Positions 1-11,621 of a DNA stretch of 64,000 nucleotides are shown one piece after another. Source of the DNA: Asterella californica. Lineage: Eukaryota; Streptophyta; Marchantiopsida; Marchantiales; Aytoniaceae. Below the pieces are notes generated by a model that made no database searches, was not told the DNA's origin, and saw only the letters and a list, made by a program, of their open reading frames with translations. Within the stretch, counting starts at the first letter, position 1, and the number at the start of each line of letters is the position of its first letter. Position numbers and translations under genes: made by a program. The stretch is from positions 6,014,001 to 6,078,000 of the forward strand of contig JAYKYS010000009.1 of NCBI GenBank assembly GCA_036924285.1, given 5' to 3'.

Positions 1-261
1 AAAAAAAAACAGTTAAGTTCTTAAATGATTTAACTTTAAAAAAGTTTTATATTGGTTCAGTTCTGCTCTATATACAACGGTTTGGTTTCGGACAGTCGGA
101 TCAAGTGCTACACACAGATCCGAACATGATCCTCGATTGAACCCAAGATAATATCGACAGGAGAAGAGTTTTATCTGCACTAGATCTAACTTCAAACACT
201 TTGAGAATCATATAACTCTTTGTAAGAAATATTTCTTCTGGTGTAACACTTGAGTTTGCTT

Positions 262-690
262 GAATTGGCTTGAGTCTTTTTGTTCTATCGTGACTTGAAA
301 GGCTGGAAACTGCTCAAAAGCTTCACTCTTTGGTTTGAAAGTCTTTCTACTGAAATCGTCACATGAATTGGCTCAAGTATGATATCGATTGAGAAGAAAA
401 GCAGTCGTGTTAACTACTTCAGTCCACAAGGCTCAGTAACATCATTTTGTTGTGGAGTCTCTCCTTGAGTGACTTGCGGTTGGATCTCTAGTAAATGAAG
501 GTAATTTAAGAATCCAGTTGAAAGAAATTCTCCACCACGAATTTCTTAAGAAAACTTTGGAAAACTTCTCCACCACAAATATCGAAGCTGCTTGATTTTC
601 TTGTCAGTTTTCTATTCTATCGTGACTTGAAACGCTTGAAACTTCTCAAAACTTCACTGTTTTGCTTGAGACAAACATCCCATGTCTTTT
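262..690. repeat. Two imperfect copies of a ~95-bp sequence inside the copia relic
   Basis: A sequence containing TTCTATCGTGACTTGAAA, followed by a similar CTTGAAACT/CTGGAAACT and CTCAAAAC stretch, occurs near 280-345 and again near 610-660. They look like a local duplication within decayed transposon DNA. The intervening 345-600 region holds nothing I recognise. Confidence 0.45.
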
Positions 691-1317
691 ACTGAAATCA
701 TCCATCATGGTCATGATGTATCTGGAACCTGATAATGGGGTTGTTTTGTCTGAATGAAGTAACTGAAGACGAATCAGATTGTGTCAAGGAAAGCGTTCTC
801 GACATTGTTTGCTTACAAAACATAATGTACACACAATGGTTATCAAGGGTACTGAAAAAATACCAGTAGCTAATTTTGAGTTTACATAAAGTTTAGACGG
901 TGGAAATTTAGATGACCCAAACGTTTGTGCACATAACAACTTGACACTTATCCTCCATCGAGTTGATTTCAGCTGACAATAAAGAATGAGACTGGTTGTT
1001 CATCTTGTACAGACCACTTTTCACTCTAGTCCCCTTGGCTAGAATCCTCTGTGGTACTTTTTGGATAATCAAGCATTTCGTAACATAAAAATTGGTCATG
1101 TTTGAAAATGGCCATTGTTTGCAACAGATCCAACGGACAAGAGACTTTTTGTCACCCTTGGTGCGTATAAAACATTATTGATCTTTATTGAATCAGAAAT
1201 AGATTTTTCTCTACCAGATATGTTATGATAATATCCTCTAGCGGATTTCACTTTGGAATGTTCTGATTGTACTTTTAAACCAATAAGCAGTTTTGAATTT
1301 CCAATAACGTGAGTCAT
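660..1317 (-). pseudogene. Ty1/copia pol remnant (protease end, GAG-pre-integrase, integrase start)
   Basis: Decayed copia polyprotein on the minus strand. From 1317 downward the translation holds the stretch after the protease site, including NNVLYAPRVTKSLLSVG, which matches the copia pattern VLYVPGxxKNLLSVG. A frame change near 1,097 leads into QRILAKGT and GLYKMNN, the usual GAG-pre-integrase sequence. Near 670-730 another frame reads YIMTMMDDFSK, the first catalytic Asp region of copia integrase. Several frame breaks and stops make it non-functional. It continues the gag remnant at 1,613-2,300 in the correct gag-to-pol order. Reverse transcriptase and RNase H are not recognisable; the region below 660 holds only an internally repeated stretch. 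Confidence 0.7.
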
Positions 1318-1612
1318 GGTCCTAAAATCTAAGTATTTATCGCCTAGAACTCGCTGATGTCGAGGGATGCTAATGCAATCTCAAACAATACAACGTCTAA
1401 AGTATTGTTCTCTTCACTATAGTCATTGAACAAGTTAATCTCTCTCCCTCTTTGGAATTGGAGAGTTTTCTCCCAAGGAATTATGTAGTCATCTATATTA
1501 ATGTCCATAGATCCCGCATATGTTGCATGAAGTTTATCGTTAGACTTTGAATGTCTATCTTTCACAAACTTCTTGAACTTGACAAACACAACTTCCTCTA
1601 TTGTATCTTGTG

Positions 1613-2300
1613 TCATCTGCTTTGTACATATTTTCTCCAGTTTGGTCTGAAGCGCATCAAGATCGAGAAGTTTGTCCTTGATGGATTGATAAGAAATTTG
1701 TCAAACCTTGGTGGTAATGCTTCGATCGCAAAATCTAGTATCCCAACCTCATTTGCTTTCACACCAAGTTTTATTAGCTTATTCTTGAGAGAAAGTGTTC
1801 GCTTCCTGAATTCTTTGACTCTTTGAAGTTGAGCTTCTCCCAAAGCAAAAGCTTCAATACTTGTGATTCATTGTTGCCATAAAGCTTGATTAACTTTTGC
1901 AAAGCAATATATGAGGATCTACAATGTCCTTAAGATGTTCTATGATATTATCATTAATTTTACACTTGCGTTCTTTAATCTCATTAGACTGACATTAGCT
2001 AGAAAGTATCCAATATCTACTAACTCCTAGAGTTTCTCTTGTTTCAAGATGTTTGATAATTTGAACTTCCATATAGAGAAACTGACTTGACGCACTAGTT
2101 TACTAGGTTCAGAAACAATGTCCTCATTGAAACTAGACATCATAAAACAAACGAGACAAATCAACGAGCAAAATAGATATAAAATGAAAAGAGAAGAAGA
2201 GACCTGATGGATAAGAGCAAAGCTCACTATGAAATCTAACCTGGAAAGATAGAGCAGTGCTAATATGAAGCCTAAGTGATAGTTCTTGGGAGACACGAAG
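1613..2300 (-). pseudogene. Ty1/copia gag remnant (UBN2-type)
   Basis: Minus-strand gag relic. Near 2,040-2,160 the translation reads FSIWKFKLSNILKQEKL, like the W-x-F/L-K-x-x-x-x-x-L-L start of copia gag. After several stops it resumes at 1,843 with a UBN2-like helical stretch (LQRVKEFRKRTLSLKNKL, then EALPPRFDKFL). The order and strand match the pol remnant below it and the primer-binding-site-like motif above it at 2,381. Stops and frame breaks show it is dead. The segment 1,344-1,616 between gag and protease stays open in one frame but is not recognisable. Confidence 0.65.
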
Positions 2301-2373
2301 CAATGCTCAAGTGATCAAAAAAACTAATTCACCTCACCCACCCAGAAATTCTATCCAATGAGAATTCGAACAA

Positions 2374-2388
2374 CACGTTTTAATACCA
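2374..2388 (-). other. Degenerate primer-binding site of the copia relic
   Basis: Read on the minus strand the sequence is ACATGGTATTAAAACG, like the usual copia boundary ACA followed by TGGTATCAGAGC (initiator-Met tRNA complement). The first six bases of the site are kept and the rest has decayed. It lies immediately upstream of the gag remnant. The plus-strand TGTTGATTG from 2,389 would then be the inner edge of the 5' LTR. Confidence 0.5.
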
Positions 2389-3400
2389 TGTTGATTGTTT
2401 ATTCATCAGAAATGATGATCATCACTCAATACACTATTTACTAAGTGACAAGACTAAATAAGAAGAGAGGCGAGCACAAGAGGAGCAATGAGAACTAAGA
2501 AGCTGAAAGTGTAGCCAAGGCATAAAAAACAATGGAGAAGTCTAGATGGGTGGTAGTTCTTAGAGCTACAATGAGATATGTGAACATAGCCGTAACCAAC
2601 ATGATACTTCGTCATCGATTATAAGAAAAGTTGAGGTTTAATATTCGTCATATCCTTAGACGAATTCAAAATAACTTTGAAGTGTCATCCTCCAAAAAGA
2701 AAATTATTCAAATCTGACATCTTGACAAATTATCCATAAGTTCTTTGTCGGACCACCTTGTCACCATTATGATCAGGATATGTTTCCTTTTAAGGTAAAC
2801 TTTTCAAATACTCATATCTGTTGTAAATAATATTATTTCTTAATTCATTAATTTTTTTCACATTATGTGTATTCGTATTTTAGTCTATATTTGTCGAGAG
2901 AACTTTTTGGTTATTCAAGATATTTACACATCAAGCATTATTTCCTGATATATAGTCAAAATATAGCATACACATGTCGTATTATTTCCCAAGTGTCATG
3001 ATGTATATGTCACATGTTGGAGTTATGCAGCGGTGCAAATGTAATTGAGTGAATGTTCAGTGTCTGATCAGATGTGACAATATTTTATCACAAGGAAGAA
3101 GTCCTCAGAAAGAGTCACTGGAATGAAAAATATACCTCCAGAAACACAAATATCCGAAGCGAATCAATGTGAATGCAACTTTAGATGCCAAATCCATTGA
3201 CTCGATGGTTGCTAAGTTGCTAATCCTCGTATGAGAGAATGAGACCAAAAATGAGAATGACTTCTCAAAAAAGAGTTTTGAGAAGTCATCACCTCTCTAT
3301 ATCACTTCTTTAGTTTTTCCGAGGAAGTGAAAAAACTGTAGAAAAGAGCAAATTTTGGTAAGGATTGAGTCTTAAGCTCACATCAGTTATGTGTTGTAAA
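2389..3400. other. Probable copia LTR remnant and unassigned DNA
   Basis: Next to the primer site the sequence begins TGTTGATTG and should be the 5' LTR of the copia relic (minus orientation). I cannot find its outer end or a second LTR. From about 2,700 to 3,400 the DNA is AT-rich without an open frame or motif that I recognise. Confidence 0.35.
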
Positions 3401-3419
3401 GTGCACCAGAAGCTTCGGT

Positions 3420-4035
3420 ATGACTATCATGCATCTTTGAGACCTTGTGTTGCCTCAAGCGGAGTTGAGCGCAGGCAAACCCTTCATTAAGGAGTTGAGC
3501 CTCGACTTCTTCACTTGGAATTAGAATCTTGTCGACCAGGGTCTGTTAGAAGAAATCTATGCAGCCTTATCTCTCAGAAACCGTGTACCTACCAAGGCAA
3601 GAGTGCCTAGAGGAAGACCAACACTATGGACCGTGGTGTGGTGGAGGAGAGCATTCCATCGTCTAGAAACTGAAAATCGTGGATATGAGCTGGAGAAAGA
3701 TAAAATCTCTCCAGTTATTTCACAGCGATGACATATACCCGGGAGTACTACTTACCTCTTCCTGGAAGATAGGCAGGGAAGAAATGACTGGAAGGTATAA
3801 GCTTATCGGGAGCCAATGAAACGACTTAAGGGGACACTCTACCTTCATCTTTTTCGTAAGGGAAAAGCTCAGAAGGTCAGGTACCTAGGAGATCAAGATG
3901 TGGAATTCTTGAAAGCCGTCTGGATGGGAGAAGTTGTCAACTGAGGCCCCTTCTTTCATGCATATGTGCATACAAAGCTAGCTTATTTGAGCACCCCAGC
4001 AGGTGGAAACCTCACCCCCTTCTTCTTCTTGTCTT
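3420..4035 (+). pseudogene. Decayed N-terminal copy of the 49.8-kb element protein
   Basis: The plus strand translates, with stops and small frame changes, into a diverged copy of the N-terminal ~205 residues of the protein at 49,781. Shared blocks include DQGLLEE, RNRVP, RGRP, W-W-R-(K/R)-AFHR, ENRGY, LEDRQGRN and KGKAQK-x-RYLGDQDVEFL, ending in LAYL-x-TPAGG. The start codon and the residues M-x-x-MH also line up. At least four in-frame stops are present. Homology on this strand ends at about 4,030, where it continues on the opposite strand. The function is unknown, and this copy cannot be functional. Confidence 0.75.
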
Positions 4036-4544
4036 CATGCGGCTCCTCGACCTCTTCCACCATGGCTGTTCTCCTCTTTTGTGCTTGGGAAGATGCTACT
4101 TGCAATAATCCTCCTTGATGGGAGGCCTCCTTTCACAACAGGGACAGGCTGTCTCTTCTGATGTTATGTCTTCTTTTCTACATAGTCACTTGCTGCAGTT
4201 GAGACGTCTACTCAATTTCTATCTCTTGAAGTCTTTGGAAGACTTCTTGGGGTCTTAGGAACCGATTTCATGGTAGATCGAGTGTCGAGGATGTCCTCTT
4301 GAGACTCTGACTCAGATCCGGAATGGATGACGAGATAAGAAGTGCTTGTCCTCGGAACACTCCTAGGGCCCATCCTCCTCAGTGACGACGCGTCTTTTGT
4401 GCTGCTGGATTCACTTATCTGGTTGATGATCTTCTTCGAGGTTGTGCCTGGTCCTCCCTTAGGCACTAGAATTTGAAACGAAGACATAGTATCTGCCATG
4501 CCCTCCTCTTTGAAAGACTCCTCCTTCACTCTTTGCGATCTCAC
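4023..4544 (-). pseudogene. Inverted continuation of the same decayed protein copy
   Basis: On the minus strand, 4,544-4,212 is open and encodes a relative of residues ~240-330 of the 49.8-kb protein: RRMGPRSVPRT, then IHSGSES-x-S-x-ED, then a TRS and PKTP-x-SLPKT series. Below 4,212 another frame continues with a match to the basic SLPPRK...ASS...AQK stretch and the V-E-E segment. The block is therefore the next part of the protein, but inverted relative to 3,420-4,035, which places a rearrangement breakpoint near 4,025-4,035. Confidence 0.7.
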
Positions 4545-5500
4545 TAGTCCATACTTGGTCAGCTGAGCCTCCTTTAAGAATTACCTATCGTCATAAAAAT
4601 GGGTCGAAGATGGATAGCTTGGTGATGGCTGCCAAGACGACGTCGAGTGATATTGCTCACTTTGTAGACACAAGCTTGTGTTGTGTAGTGTGGATTGGAG
4701 ATCCGTAAGAACGTCCTAAGGACAACATCAGATCTGATGGAGTTGCTTGAGGGTGGTGTGATCATACCACAAGGGCTCGAGTTGGAGGAAGCACGACACT
4801 ACCACGGACACATGTGATTGATAGCTCTTGATGAATACGTTGAGATTCGTTGGACGTCAGTCTTGGAATGAATGACTCGTTATCGCAGCTACGTGTAGAT
4901 CTGCATGGGTGCGAGCATCGGAGAGTCGTAAGATTTTGGTCCATGAGATGGTGTCTATGAGTCCTCTCTGGTAGGTCGTGGTGGTATGACACACTCTTTC
5001 ATCATCTCGTCATAAAGAGATTCATGTAGGGCATAAGGACTATACTTCATTCGTCATATCCAGCGTTTGTGTATTTTGTCCATATGCGCTCATCACACTC
5101 CTAGTTGTTTCTGGATGGATTTCTATTTAGTTATGACATCATTGATCAGGTCCAGAAGAGTTGGCTTTGGAGAAGACTTTGTGGTCTGTCAAGCCGTAGT
5201 GAGATGTTCATCTGCACACATTGCTTTGAGTTGGACATCTGTGATAGATAGATGTCATGGAATGATGTGTTTGACATAATACTTCTTTCGTGCATGTAGA
5301 TTGTTGTCGAGTTCGATGACTTCCATCTTATGGAACTTGAGGACGAAAGATGTTAAGTGAATAGAGATATAAGAAATCTCGTGGAGATTTTCCAAGCAAA
5401 GATCCCTTCGGACGAATGACTCACAAAGAAAACTGCTGAAGTGAAAGAGATCTCATGAAAAGAATCCATTTAACCACATATGAACAAGGCGCTATCGTGT
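4545..5500. other. No recognisable gene
   Basis: Short open frames on both strands (for example 4,762-4,992 minus and 5,067-5,279 plus) have no recognisable domain and no supporting splice structure. The stretch lies between the inverted relic and the first copy of the 2.8-kb repeat and is probably decayed transposon DNA. Confidence 0.5.
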
Positions 5501-6959
5501 CAGATTGTGCGTGAAGGATGTCCAGGAAAACGCGAGGTTCCTGGCTGTGGAGATGTGTGTGCTGAAACAGAGACAAGACAGAGAAAAACAACCACGAAAA
5601 CGAACGCTGCGATATATACACTCCAAATGTATGTACACTGTCGGTTCTTTTTCCTAAGGCACAAAACTGAGAATCAGACCAGAGCAGTCTGTAACCTACT
5701 TCAAAAGCCTATGAAACAGCCCTTGAATCACAACCCTGACCCAAAACCACCGAAGCGTAGCTCAAAGCAAGAGAAACTTCCCTTTGCTAACAAATAGAGC
5801 CACAGCAGTATCACGCGATCCAAACCCAAGTCCAAACCACATCCATGTATAAGCTCTTAGCTAAAGGTAGCTACCACAAGCTGTATACAGCCAACCAGAA
5901 CCCTAACGAACTCAAAAGAGCAAAACTCGTAGCGAAGAAATCGAAAAAGGTCTATTTGTGAACTTTCTCCTTTCGGCGAACGGACTTCAGATGTCGATAG
6001 GGTCTCCTTCGCTGACTCCGTTAACCCAAGAAACCTTCAGATCCGACTTCCAACAGCCGAGGTATCGCCGATTTTCGGTCGCAGGTGATCGAACTTTCAA
6101 AAACTCCTCCCTGTGGCTTAAAACCGCGCACACCGCACAAACGGATCGTCTAAACTGATATCCGTCTTCTCTGACATATAGATCTAGCTATCACGAACCT
6201 AACGAGACTCCAAACAAGTCGTTTGGAGTTCCCCTTGCAAAACCACGCAAGAAATTTGATCGCAGGTTGCAAAAACTGACGTAAATCGACTCCTTGCGGC
6301 TCAAACTCGCTCACCACACCCAAACCAACAATCCAATTCACGTACAGTCTTCTCCTATGCGTACATGAAGACTCCTTGATCGCGTAGGCACCAAGAACGA
6401 AGAGCTTGGCTCACCGATCGCGAAGAACAACCCAATCTCATATCGCAGGTGAACGAAAATCTGATGTAAGCGCTTCCCTGCGAGCCAATTTCACTCAGAA
6501 CTTCCAAACCGTCTGATGAAAACTGGTATCGTCTTCAATTTCCTGTAGAACTCGGTGTTCTGATCTCGATGGATCCAAGGACAGCAAGTTTGGACTCTGG
6601 AACGGCCCGAACAGTCCAACTCTCCTTCACAGGTAACTGAATAGCTTAAATCTGCTTCCTGCCTCTCAATTTCACTCAGTACGCACTCCTCGATCCGTCT
6701 CTTCCCAAACCGTTTTAACCTATGCGTAGCTGCTTTGATTTGAACCCAACGACGCCTTGCGCGTTTACATTGGACCTCCAAATCTCCCGCACCGTCCGCT
6801 GACAGGTCGCAGGTGCAAGCAAGCCCCTTAAGCAGCCCCCTTGTCACAATCTCTGTACGTACGAAGTTCTCTCATTATAAATGAAGCAGGCCCCTTGCGT
6901 CTTTGATATAGCGTCTGAAGCCTCAAATACCCAATCAGCAAGTAAACTAGGACTTAGCT

Positions 6960-7440
6960 TGATTTTGCCTTCTTTCGAGTCGCATAACTTTTTCACTAGA
7001 TGTCCAAACGACGTAAACAAGATGCCCATGGAAAGCTGACAATGAGCTCTACCCATCTATGTGATGAAAGTGAAGATTCGAAGTTGCGCCAAAAGCCCGT
7101 AAGCTGAGGCCTAGCTTGTTTTCCCCATCTTTCGAGTCTTGTAACTTTTCCACTAGGCGTCCAAACGAAGTAGATGAAGTGCATATGGAAAGCTGAAAAG
7201 GAGCTCTATCCACTGGTGCGATAAAAATGAAGATCCGAAGTGGTGCCAAAAACCTATAAGCTGGGGCTTAGCTTGTTTTCTCCATCTTTCGAGTCCTGTA
7301 ACTTCTCCACTAGGCGTCCAAACGAAGTAGACAAAGTGCCTATGGAAAGCTGACAAGGAGCTCTATCCACTGGTGCGATAAAAACGAAGATCCGAAGTGG
7401 TGCCAAAAACCCATAAGCTGAGGCCTAGCTTGTCTTCTCA
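6960..7440. repeat. Three tandem ~157-bp repeats (copy 1)
   Basis: Units begin at about 6,960, 7,119 and 7,276, each with CATCTTTCGAGTC or its variant, then CACTAGGCGTCCAAACGA, GGAAAGCTGACAAGGAGCTC and a segment ending AAGCTG-GG-CCTAGCTTG. The last two units are the more alike. Similar short open frames in each unit are repeats, not genes. A further partial unit lies at 8,404-8,589. Confidence 0.85.
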
Positions 7441-7682
7441 TGAGTGTCTTTGGAGCGACAAGCATCGAAGTTTGAATTTCATGTAGGAGCCGGTCCACGA
7501 CACGACAGCGCTCTATATCGATAAGTTCGAAAGGATTGAGATTGAATCATTAGCCGCAATATAATGAAAGATGCACGTTCTCTATGATACACCTCATCGA
7601 GAGAAAATGCTCATGGTCTTGAACGTTGAAGATTTTCCAAAGCGGAAGTGATATTGCAGATCATGAGATGTGTTATTTGAGG

Positions 7683-8033
7683 TCATGGAAAGAATAGATA
7701 TACACCCGAGTTGGTCGAGTTGTTTATAAACACGTGTGCAGTCTTTTTGACCTCGAGAAGATCAAAGTAGACGTCTGGTAGGACATTCTGCAAAACTGGA
7801 GGCAATTGTATTTCGATTGGATTGTACTGGGAACCATGCCACTCTTCATTCGCAATGACTCGAAACCAAAGGATAAAATGCTTGGGATCGAGTGGAGAAA
7901 GAGCAAATGGATGTAGTTTCCAAGATGGAAGTGGAGTCCATGCATCAAAACCTAAGAGGTGCATGATCGACCTTCGAGGTGTAGCAATCACTTGAAATGT
8001 TGAGGCGCAATTTGATGCCACAAGTTGAGACAC
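7683..8033 (-). CDS. Unidentified open frame in the duplicated unit (copy 1)
   Basis: A 116-codon open stretch, repeated without visible change at 11,622. There is no ATG at its beginning: the frame opens after a TAG just upstream and the first Met is around residue 24, so it is probably an internal piece of a larger transposon polyprotein. It is rich in W, F and P (for example DAWTPLPSWKLHPF and KHFILWFRVIANEEW). I recognise no domain. In copy 2 it lies downstream of a gypsy-type gag on the same strand, so it is most likely part of that element. Confidence 0.3.
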   Translation of the reverse strand: MSQLVASNCASTFQVIATPRRSIMHLLGFDAWTPLPSWKLHPFALSPLDPKHFILWFRVIANEEWHGSQYNPIEIQLPPVLQNVLPDVYFDLLEVKKTAHVFINNSTNSGVYLFFP

Positions 8034-8129
8034 ATGTTGTTGAATAAGGTGGGGACCCTAGGTATAAAAGTAGCGGCAGTGTCTTTAGTAAAATCATCCT
8101 CTTTGCGTAATTTCCTGATCGGAGAAATA

Positions 8130-8336
8130 TATCAAAGATCCAATGTGGATTTATGATGAGAGCTCGTTGCCGTATTTTGATATTCGTCTATGATCAAGTC
8201 ATCATGCGCTCCAAACGGAAGACTAACATCCAAGATGTGTTGAATGGTCTCGTTCATCTTGAGAGATGTGACGATCGGATGTGAAGGTCCAGGTGGTGGT
8301 AGATCTTGATCATCCTTTTGGGTTGAAGGAGGACCT
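8130..8336 (-). pseudogene. Truncated gag C-terminal piece (copy 1)
   Basis: Minus-strand sequence identical to the 3' part of the gag-like frame at 12,071-12,337, including DQDLPPPGPSHP and NETIQHILD. It is cut at 8,336, where the sequence switches to TCGAGTTCACCATCGATG, also found at 9,484. The abrupt end marks a rearrangement breakpoint. Confidence 0.6.
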
Positions 8337-9521
8337 TCACGTCGAGTTCACCATCGATGTCGTGTCGGATATTGCGTGAAGGATGTCCAGGAAAACGCAA
8401 GGTTCGAAGTAGACAAAGTGCTTATGAAAAGCTGACAAGGAGCTCTATCCACTGGTGCGATAAAAACAAAGATCCGAAGTGGTGCCAAAAACCTGTAAGC
8501 TGGGGCCTAGCTTGTCTTCTCATGAGTGTCTTTGGAACGACAAGCATCGAAGTTTGAATTTCATGTAGGAGCCGGTCCACGACACGACATCCACCCCCTC
8601 CAAACCTGTGCATCCTCCGGTATGCACCAGAGACACCAACCAAGGAGTGGACCGGCACACACTTCGTCATATCGCTCTACTTCCCATCGTAACCAACCTC
8701 ATCTGCAAGATCTTCTTCATAATCCTCATCCTCAAGATTGCAACCTGATCGTCATCTTGAAGTTGCTATCTTGCCATGATCCTCCCTAGATCCATGCTCA
8801 TCGACCTTCACCTCAAACTTCCCATCCAATCACCCCCTCTAAATCTATACATCTTTCAATATGCGAAGACATAGAAAGAATAACCCATCATACCATAGAA
8901 ATATCTTCCATCCGTCCTGTAGAACCTCACCATCGAGGTTTGTAACCCAAGTGTCGTAGTAGACATCATCCGTTCTGCCAATCATCACCCGTATCCTGAA
9001 TGTAACCCTCAACCTCAAGTCTGTACATGTCATCGTACCTAATCCTCTCCTTTTTTTTTCTTTTTTTTTTCCTGAAAAAAAAGAACCACACCGCTGCAAC
9101 CAAAATCCTCAAACGCAATCATAATTATCTTGTTGTACAATGATATCCTCCTCAACCATCATCCTCCCTGATCCTTCTTCTGAAAATCCTCACAAACTCC
9201 AAGCATCACTCTCTCAACACAAATCACCTTCAGCAATGGCTTCTCCTCTGTAAGCCATCCTTACCCATCATCCTATACCCGTAGCCTCGAGAGCATCCGT
9301 CCACTCTCGTTCATAGTCATGGCTCGTCCCATCCTCCCATCCTCCCATGATCTCTACCGTCTACAAATCCATCATCCCAGGTCCACAGCATCCTCCCGAA
9401 CAACCAAATCCATCTTCATCCTCGTTCATGATTGCTAATCTCTTCTGCCCAGTTCTAACACACAAATATCTCCACCCCGGACCTTCACGTCGAGTTCACC
9501 ATCGATGTCGTGTCGGATATT
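8336..9521. other. Mosaic junction between the two 2.8-kb copies
   Basis: 8,336-8,404 repeats 9,484-9,553. 8,404-8,589 repeats the last tandem unit of the 2.8-kb block (7,325-7,504). 8,590-9,483 is single-copy in the window, C-rich on the plus strand, with a polypyrimidine run (T-rich with single C) at about 9,050-9,073. No gene is recognisable. Confidence 0.7.
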
Positions 9522-10899
9522 GCGTGAAGGATGTCCAGGAAAACGCAAGGTTCCTGGCTGTGGAGATGTGTGTGCTGAAACAGAGACAAGACAGAGAAAA
9601 ACAACCACGAAAACGAACGCTGCGATATATACACTCCAAATGTATGTACACTGTCGGTTCTTTTTCCTAAGAGCACAAAACTGAGAACTAGACCAGAGCA
9701 GTCTGTAACCTGCTTCAAAAGCCTCTGAAACAGCCCTTGAATCACAACCCTGACCCAAAACCACCGAAGCGTAGCTCAAAGCAAGAGAAACTTCTCTTTG
9801 CTAACAAACAGAGCCACAGCAGTATCACTCGATCCAAACCCAAGTCCAAACCACATCCATGTATAAGCTCTTAGCTAAAGCTAGCTACCACAAGCTGTAT
9901 ACAGCCAACCAGAACTCTAGCGAACTCAAAAGAGTAAAACCCGTAGCGAAGAAACGGATAAAGGCCTATTTGTGAACTTTCACTTTTCGCCGAACGGACT
10001 TCAGATGTCGATAGGGTCTCCTCCGCTGACTCCGTTAACCCAAGAAACCTTCAGATCCGACTTCCAACAGCCGAGATATCGCCGATTTTCGGTCGCATGT
10101 GACCGAATCTTCAAAAACTCCTCCCTGTGGCTTAAAACCGCGCACACCGCACAAACGGATCGTCTAAACTGATATCCATCTTCTCTGGCAGATAGATCTA
10201 GCTATCACGAACCCAACGAGACTCCAAACAAGTCGTTTGGAGTTCCCTTTGCAAAACCACGCAAGAAATTTTGTCGCAGGTTGCAAAAACTGACGTAAAT
10301 CGACTCCTTGCGGCTCGAACTCGCTCACCACACCCAAACCAACAATCCAATTCACGTACAGTCTTCTCCTATGCGTACATGAAGACTTCTTGATCGTGTA
10401 GGCACCAAGAACGAAGAGCTTGACTCACTTGCTTGAACTTCCAAACCGTCTGATGAAAACTGGTATCGTCTTCAATTTCCTGTAGAACTCGGTGTTCTGA
10501 TCTCGATGGATCCAAGGATAGCAAGTTTGGACTCTGGAACGGCCCGAACGGTCCAACTCTTCTTCACATGTAACTGAATAGCCTAAATCTGCTTCCTGCG
10601 TCTCAATTTCACTCAGTACACACTCCCCGATCCGTCTCTTCCCAAACCGTTTTAACTTATGCGTAGCTTGCTCAGATCTGAACCCAACGACGCCTTACGC
10701 GTTTGCATTGGACCTCCAAATCTCCCGCACCGTCTGCTGAGAGGTAGCAAGCGCAAGCAAACCCCTTAAGCAGCCCCCTTGTCACTGTCTCTGTACGTAC
10801 GAAGTTTTCTCATTAATAAATGAAGCAGGCCCCTTGCGTCTTTGATATAGCGCCTGAAGCCTCAAATACCTAGTCAGCAAGTAAACTAGGGCTCAGCTT

Positions 10900-11380
10900 G
10901 ATTTTGCCTTCTTTCGAGTCGCATAACTTCTTCACTAGATGTCCAAACGACGTAAACAAGATGCCCATGGAAAGCTGACAACGAGCTCTACCCATCTATG
11001 TGATGAAAGTGAAGATCCAAAGTTGCGCCAAAAGCCCGTAAGCTGGGGCCTAGCTTGTTTTCTCCATCTTTCGAGTCTTGTAACTTTTCTACTAGGCGTC
11101 CAAATGAAGTAGATGAAGTGCCTATGGAAAGCTGACAAGGAGCTCTATCCACTGGTGCGATAAAAACGAAGATCCGAAGTGGTGCCAAAAACCCGTAAGC
11201 TGGGGCCTAGCTTGTTTTCTCCATCTTTCGAGTCCTGTAACTTCTCCACTAGGCGTCCAAACGAAGTAGACAAAGTGCCTATGGAAAGCTGACAAGGAGC
11301 TCTATCCACTGGTGCGATAAAAACGAAGATCCGAAGTGGTGCCAAAAACCCATAAGCTGAGGCCTAGCTTGTCTTCTCAT
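10900..11380. repeat. Three tandem ~157-bp repeats (copy 2)
   Basis: Units begin near 10,900, 11,060 and 11,217 and match the copy-1 array unit for unit, so the array existed before the larger duplication. Key shared pieces are CATCTTTCGAGTC, CTAGGCGTCCAAA and GGAAAGCTGACAAGGAGCTC. Confidence 0.85.
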
Positions 11381-11621
11381 GAGTGTCTTTGGAGCGACAA
11401 GCATCGAAGTTTGAATTTCATGTAGGAGCCGGTCCACGACACGACAGCGCTCTATATCGATAAGTTCGAAAGGATTGAGATTGAATCATTAGCCGCAATA
11501 TAATGAAAGATGCACGTTCTCTATGATACACCTCATCGAGAGAAAATGCTCATGGTCTTGAACGTTGAAGATTTTCCAAAGCGGAAGTGATATTGCAGAT
11601 CATGAGATGTGTTATTTGAGG

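Larger units (their letters stand above)
5509..8336. repeat. First copy of a ~2.8-kb duplicated unit
   Basis: This stretch recurs at 9,522-12,275 in the same orientation. The first part (5,509-7,430) is about 95-98% alike by eye, with a ~74-bp deletion in the second copy near 10,430. The last ~906 bp (7,430-8,336) appears base-for-base identical to 11,369-12,275. It contains three ~157-bp tandem repeats and the minus-strand open frame at 7,683. The unit ends abruptly at 8,336, where the second copy carries on into a retrotransposon gag. The downstream ends thus differ, as expected of mosaic or nested insertion. Confidence 0.85.

Noticed and set aside
6960..7440. Possible CRISPR-like or satellite array
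   Set aside because: The repeats are contiguous ~157-bp tandem units without spacers, in a plant genome; only three units per array.
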